Assembly (NCBI RefSeq): GCF_900099695.1
Contig: NZ_FNCY01000003.1
Span: 1-64,000 of the forward strand
From: Propionivibrio dicarboxylicus
GTDB taxonomy: Bacteria; Pseudomonadota; Gammaproteobacteria; Burkholderiales; Rhodocyclaceae
Direction of reading: 5' to 3'
DNA length: 64,000 bases
The position numbers and the translations under genes are program-made. Shown piece by piece: positions 61,820 to 64,000 of this stretch. The number at the start of each line of letters is the position of its first letter. The stretch's first letter is position 1. The notes beneath the pieces are model-generated. The model was not told the origin of the DNA. It was given only the letters and a program-made list of their open reading frames with translations, and did no database searches.

Positions 61820-62734
61820 TTACACAACTTGTTCCCAAGCGAGGTTGAGCACCCGCTTGGCGTTGGCCACGACCAGATCCGGATCTTCGTCACCAACCGG
61901 TTTGACTTCGAAGCTGACGATCGGACGTTTGTCCTTGTTCAGGAAACCGATCTGCTTAAGGATCTGGAGATACTCGACCAGTTCGTCGACGTCGTTCTCG
62001 CCACCAGGAAACCCGAAGCGCGGATGGGCGTCTCCGTAGGCCGGCCAGGACGAATCCTTGACCACGCAGTTCCCCATGTGGGCGTGGATGATGTAATCCT
62101 TGATTGGCAGGAGCGATTCGGCCACCGTCTCGTGTAGCAGCGGGATATGACTCAAGTCGACCATCAGGCCGAAGTTGTCGTATTCAGCACGGATCTCTTC
62201 GGCGTAGCGTTTGGCCAGCGCGACCGGGCCAATCAGTGACTTTTTGTCGACGTCGAAATCGAAGACTTCCAAGGCGATCTTGAGGTCGCCCTTGGATTTG
62301 GCGTAGGCGCATAGTTCAAGGGTCGAGGCGACCAGCGCCCGGTAGGCATCTTCCAGTTTGTCGTCGGTGTATTTGCCGCTCAGGAAGGCAAATCCTTGGG
62401 CGCCCATTTCGTAGGCTTCGTCGATCCCTTCCTTGAGGTTAGCGATTGCCCGTTTCCGCGCCACCTCGTCCAGGTCGTTGATGTTCATTCCCGTCGTCAG
62501 GAGCCGCGGTTGCCCACCGTAGGCGACGTCAATGTGCGAGGTGTCGATCATTTTCTTGACGCGTTGACGAACCGCCGGATCCTTGATCGAGGTAATCTCG
62601 ACCGCCTCGAAGTAGTCGTCCAGCGCGATCTTGCGGAAGGTCTCCTCCACCGGACCTTCCCCCTTAATCACGCTTGGGTAGGCCATGAAGTGAATCAGGC
62701 CGACCCTCATGTATTTGCGGATTGATTCATCCAT
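61820..62734 (-). CDS. Sugar phosphate isomerase/epimerase family (TIM barrel)
   Basis: A 304-residue xylose-isomerase-like TIM-barrel protein; ATG 62734 follows AAGGAG. Expected metal-ligand carboxylates and histidines are in ALEVFDFDVD, GLMVDLSHIPLLHE, IIHAHMGNC and VSFEVKPVG. The family isomerises or epimerises keto sugars and hydroxy acids; the substrate is not predictable. It is followed closely by the transketolase pair, so it probably converts the imported sugar to the transketolase substrate. Confidence 0.85.
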   Translation of the reverse strand: MDESIRKYMRVGLIHFMAYPSVIKGEGPVEETFRKIALDDYFEAVEITSIKDPAVRQRVKKMIDTSHIDVAYGGQPRLLTTGMNINDLDEVARKRAIANLKEGIDEAYEMGAQGFAFLSGKYTDDKLEDAYRALVASTLELCAYAKSKGDLKIALEVFDFDVDKKSLIGPVALAKRYAEEIRAEYDNFGLMVDLSHIPLLHETVAESLLPIKDYIIHAHMGNCVVKDSSWPAYGDAHPRFGFPGGENDVDELVEYLQILKQIGFLNKDKRPIVSFEVKPVGDEDPDLVVANAKRVLNLAWEQVV

Positions 62735-62911
62735 TATGTTTTGCTCCTTCGCGCGTGTTATTCGTCATGCGACTTGCTTCTGTTTGGGAAAGCCCGGCTA
62801 AAGTCATTTGCAGCCTATCCGTTAGTCGAAATTTGAGATAAACAGATCACCTACTGACCTTAATCAGTACGGTCTATTACCAACTGTCAGAGACAAATCG
62901 GCGCGCGGAAA

Positions 62912-62933
62912 TACCCGAGACAGTGCTCGGGTA
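62912..62933. repeat. Intergenic hairpin after the DapA-family gene
   Basis: TACCCGAG-ACAGTG-CTCGGGTA is a perfect 8-bp stem with a 6-base loop, 19 bp after the DapA-family stop on the minus strand. No T run follows. It may stabilise the upstream message or partially terminate it before the isomerase gene, 217 bp away. Confidence 0.55.
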
Positions 62934-62951
62934 CTCCGTCGCTTGCTTGGA

Positions 62952-63860
62952 CTACAGATTCATTTGGTAACCGATTTCGTCAAGCTTTTCGCGCAACGGT
63001 TCGAGTTTTTCCTTCGGCACACTCATCAACGGTGGCCGCACTTCCGACCATTGCGGATCGTTACGCTTCCAAGCGATCACAGCCTTCATTGCTGAGATCA
63101 GAGGCAACATCTCGAACGTACGGCGTACGGTCGTGACCTTTGCTTGCCGATCATCCGCGTCCGCGTCCTGCCAATGCGCATAGAGATCGTGAATCATCGC
63201 CGGGTTAACGTTACACGTTGCGGTAATGGCGCCAGCACCGCCGCCTCGTAGGGTTTGCAGAAGGAAAACTTCACTACCGCAGAACACGTCGAAACTTTCT
63301 GACTGGAAATTTTTCAGCAACATGTCGGTATTGTTCCAATCGCCCGAGCTATCCTTGATACCGGCAACCGTACCCGGGTAGGCTTTCAACAGTCGCTCGA
63401 TGACACCGGGAGTGATCGGTACTTGAGCAATAGGCGGGATGTGGTACAGGTACAAACGCAACTTGTCGCTGCCGACACGTTGAATCGTTTCCGAGAAAGC
63501 ACGATATAGCCCGTCATCCGAGAGGTTTTTATAGAAGAACGGCGGGAGCATCAGTACGCCGCTACATCCCAGCTTGACAGCGTGCTTGGTCAGTTCGACG
63601 GTGTCCGTCAGTGCGCAGCACCCGGTGCCTGGCATCATCAGCGAGGCGTCGACACCGGCTTCCACCAGCTGGCTCATCAGCGTCATCCGCTCAGCAACGC
63701 TGAGTGAGTTGGCTTCCGAGTTCGTACCGAATACGGCCAGTCCGGCATTTTGCGAGACAAGCCATTTGCAGTGGGTGATAAGCCGCTCAGCAGAGGGCTT
63801 CAGATCGGCGTCAAACGGGGTTACAACGGGAGCCAAGACACCTTTCAGTCTTCTTGCCAT
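62952..63860 (-). CDS. Dihydrodipicolinate synthase (DapA)-family lyase/aldolase
   Basis: A 302-residue Schiff-base TIM-barrel enzyme. The catalytic lysine is in VAGIKDSSGDW and the tyrosine in YLYHIPPIA. The phosphate/carboxylate loop reads FGTNSEANSLS, unlike GTTGE of true DapA, pointing to a catabolic relative such as a 2-keto-3-deoxy-sugar-acid aldolase or dehydratase. It sits between a gene leaving the window and the isomerase/transketolase operon. Its substrate could be the 2-keto-3-deoxy acid of a dehydratase reaction, which remains inference. Confidence 0.88.
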   Translation of the reverse strand: MARRLKGVLAPVVTPFDADLKPSAERLITHCKWLVSQNAGLAVFGTNSEANSLSVAERMTLMSQLVEAGVDASLMMPGTGCCALTDTVELTKHAVKLGCSGVLMLPPFFYKNLSDDGLYRAFSETIQRVGSDKLRLYLYHIPPIAQVPITPGVIERLLKAYPGTVAGIKDSSGDWNNTDMLLKNFQSESFDVFCGSEVFLLQTLRGGGAGAITATCNVNPAMIHDLYAHWQDADADDRQAKVTTVRRTFEMLPLISAMKAVIAWKRNDPQWSEVRPPLMSVPKEKLEPLREKLDEIGYQMNL

Positions 63861-63909
63861 TTTGATTCCTTAGTAGTCTCAATTTATTGATGTGACGACT
63901 GTCAGAGTT

Positions 63910-64000
63910 TCAGTACATCACACCGATGGTGGTGGGTGCATCCTCGGGCTTCTCGGCCAGCGGCTCGTTTTCAATCACGTTGTTAATTTCCGGTCCCATC
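63910..64000 (-). CDS. C-terminus of an unidentified gene (runs off right edge)
   Basis: The last ~29 codons of a minus-strand gene are visible, containing EINNVIENEPLAEKPEDAPT and ending IGVMY before TGA (63910-63912). The gene lies 50 bp upstream of the DapA-family gene and is probably the preceding member of the operon. There is too little sequence to identify it. Confidence 0.55.
   Translation of the reverse strand, partial: MGPEINNVIENEPLAEKPEDAPTTIGVMY

Overview
The window looks like a chromosomal accessory segment of a betaproteobacterium, possibly Rhodocyclales or Burkholderiales. The guess rests on gene families: TRAP transporters, PrpR-type sigma-54 regulators, split transketolases, a Calvin-type class II aldolase, IS3/IS5 remnants and a small Burkholderiales-type protein at 55.2 kb. 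No rRNA, tRNA or CRISPR array was seen.

Region 1 (1-20.8 kb) is the unusual part. A chromosomal single-subunit (T7/mitochondrial-type) RNA polymerase with all catalytic residues intact (841-4278) is followed by a 44-codon ORF that repeats the polymerase's C-terminal 'foot' segment. Next come two large paralogous proteins with an invariant Asp-Glu-Asp pattern that I read as RNase H/DUF3800-like, and a zinc-ribbon/NACHT/TPR protein. A convergent minus-strand operon encodes an exported TPR-CHAT protease-like protein and three small proteins. Beyond it lie a decayed argH fragment, an operon with an Ig-like protein and a DUF4407 membrane protein, and a small zinc-ribbon gene. A divergent-promoter segment of about 385 bp occurs as a direct repeat at both ends (456-840 and 20432-20819). 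The second copy ends in ATG-TGA and runs into IS5 debris. This looks like a conflict or signalling island built around a domesticated phage-type polymerase; that reading is inference.

Region 2 (20.8-36.4 kb) starts with IS5 remnants, then a sugar-acid type catabolic regulon, all on the minus strand. One operon carries a DUF1537 kinase, split transketolase, Zn-dehydrogenase and a phosphatase; a second carries TRAP DctP/Q/M and a class II aldolase. Each has a near-consensus sigma-54 promoter. A PrpR-N/PAS/AAA+/Fis activator lies between them, and eight copies of a shared 13-bp motif lie upstream of both promoters and of the regulator. The region ends in a broken sensor gene cut by an IS3 orfA fragment.

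Region 3 (37-44 kb) holds a NERD-SF1 helicase, a translationally coupled ParB-methyltransferase/DUF5681/terminase large subunit cassette with no other phage genes, and an ADP-ribosylglycohydrolase.

Region 4 (44.4-55.1 kb) is bracketed by two similar 290-residue LysR regulators. It encodes an aminotransferase, an aspartate-dehydrogenase-like enzyme, a dicarboxylate symporter, a threonine-aldolase-like enzyme, an IlvD/Edd dehydratase and an MFS transporter.

Region 5 (55.2-64 kb, minus strand) holds a small protein, a Tat-exported amidohydrolase, an unusual chemoreceptor whose C-terminus is a TRAP DctP solute-binding domain, and a more GC-rich operon: tartronate-semialdehyde-reductase-like enzyme, a second split transketolase, a TIM-barrel isomerase and a DapA-family aldolase/dehydratase. 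The operon continues off the right edge.
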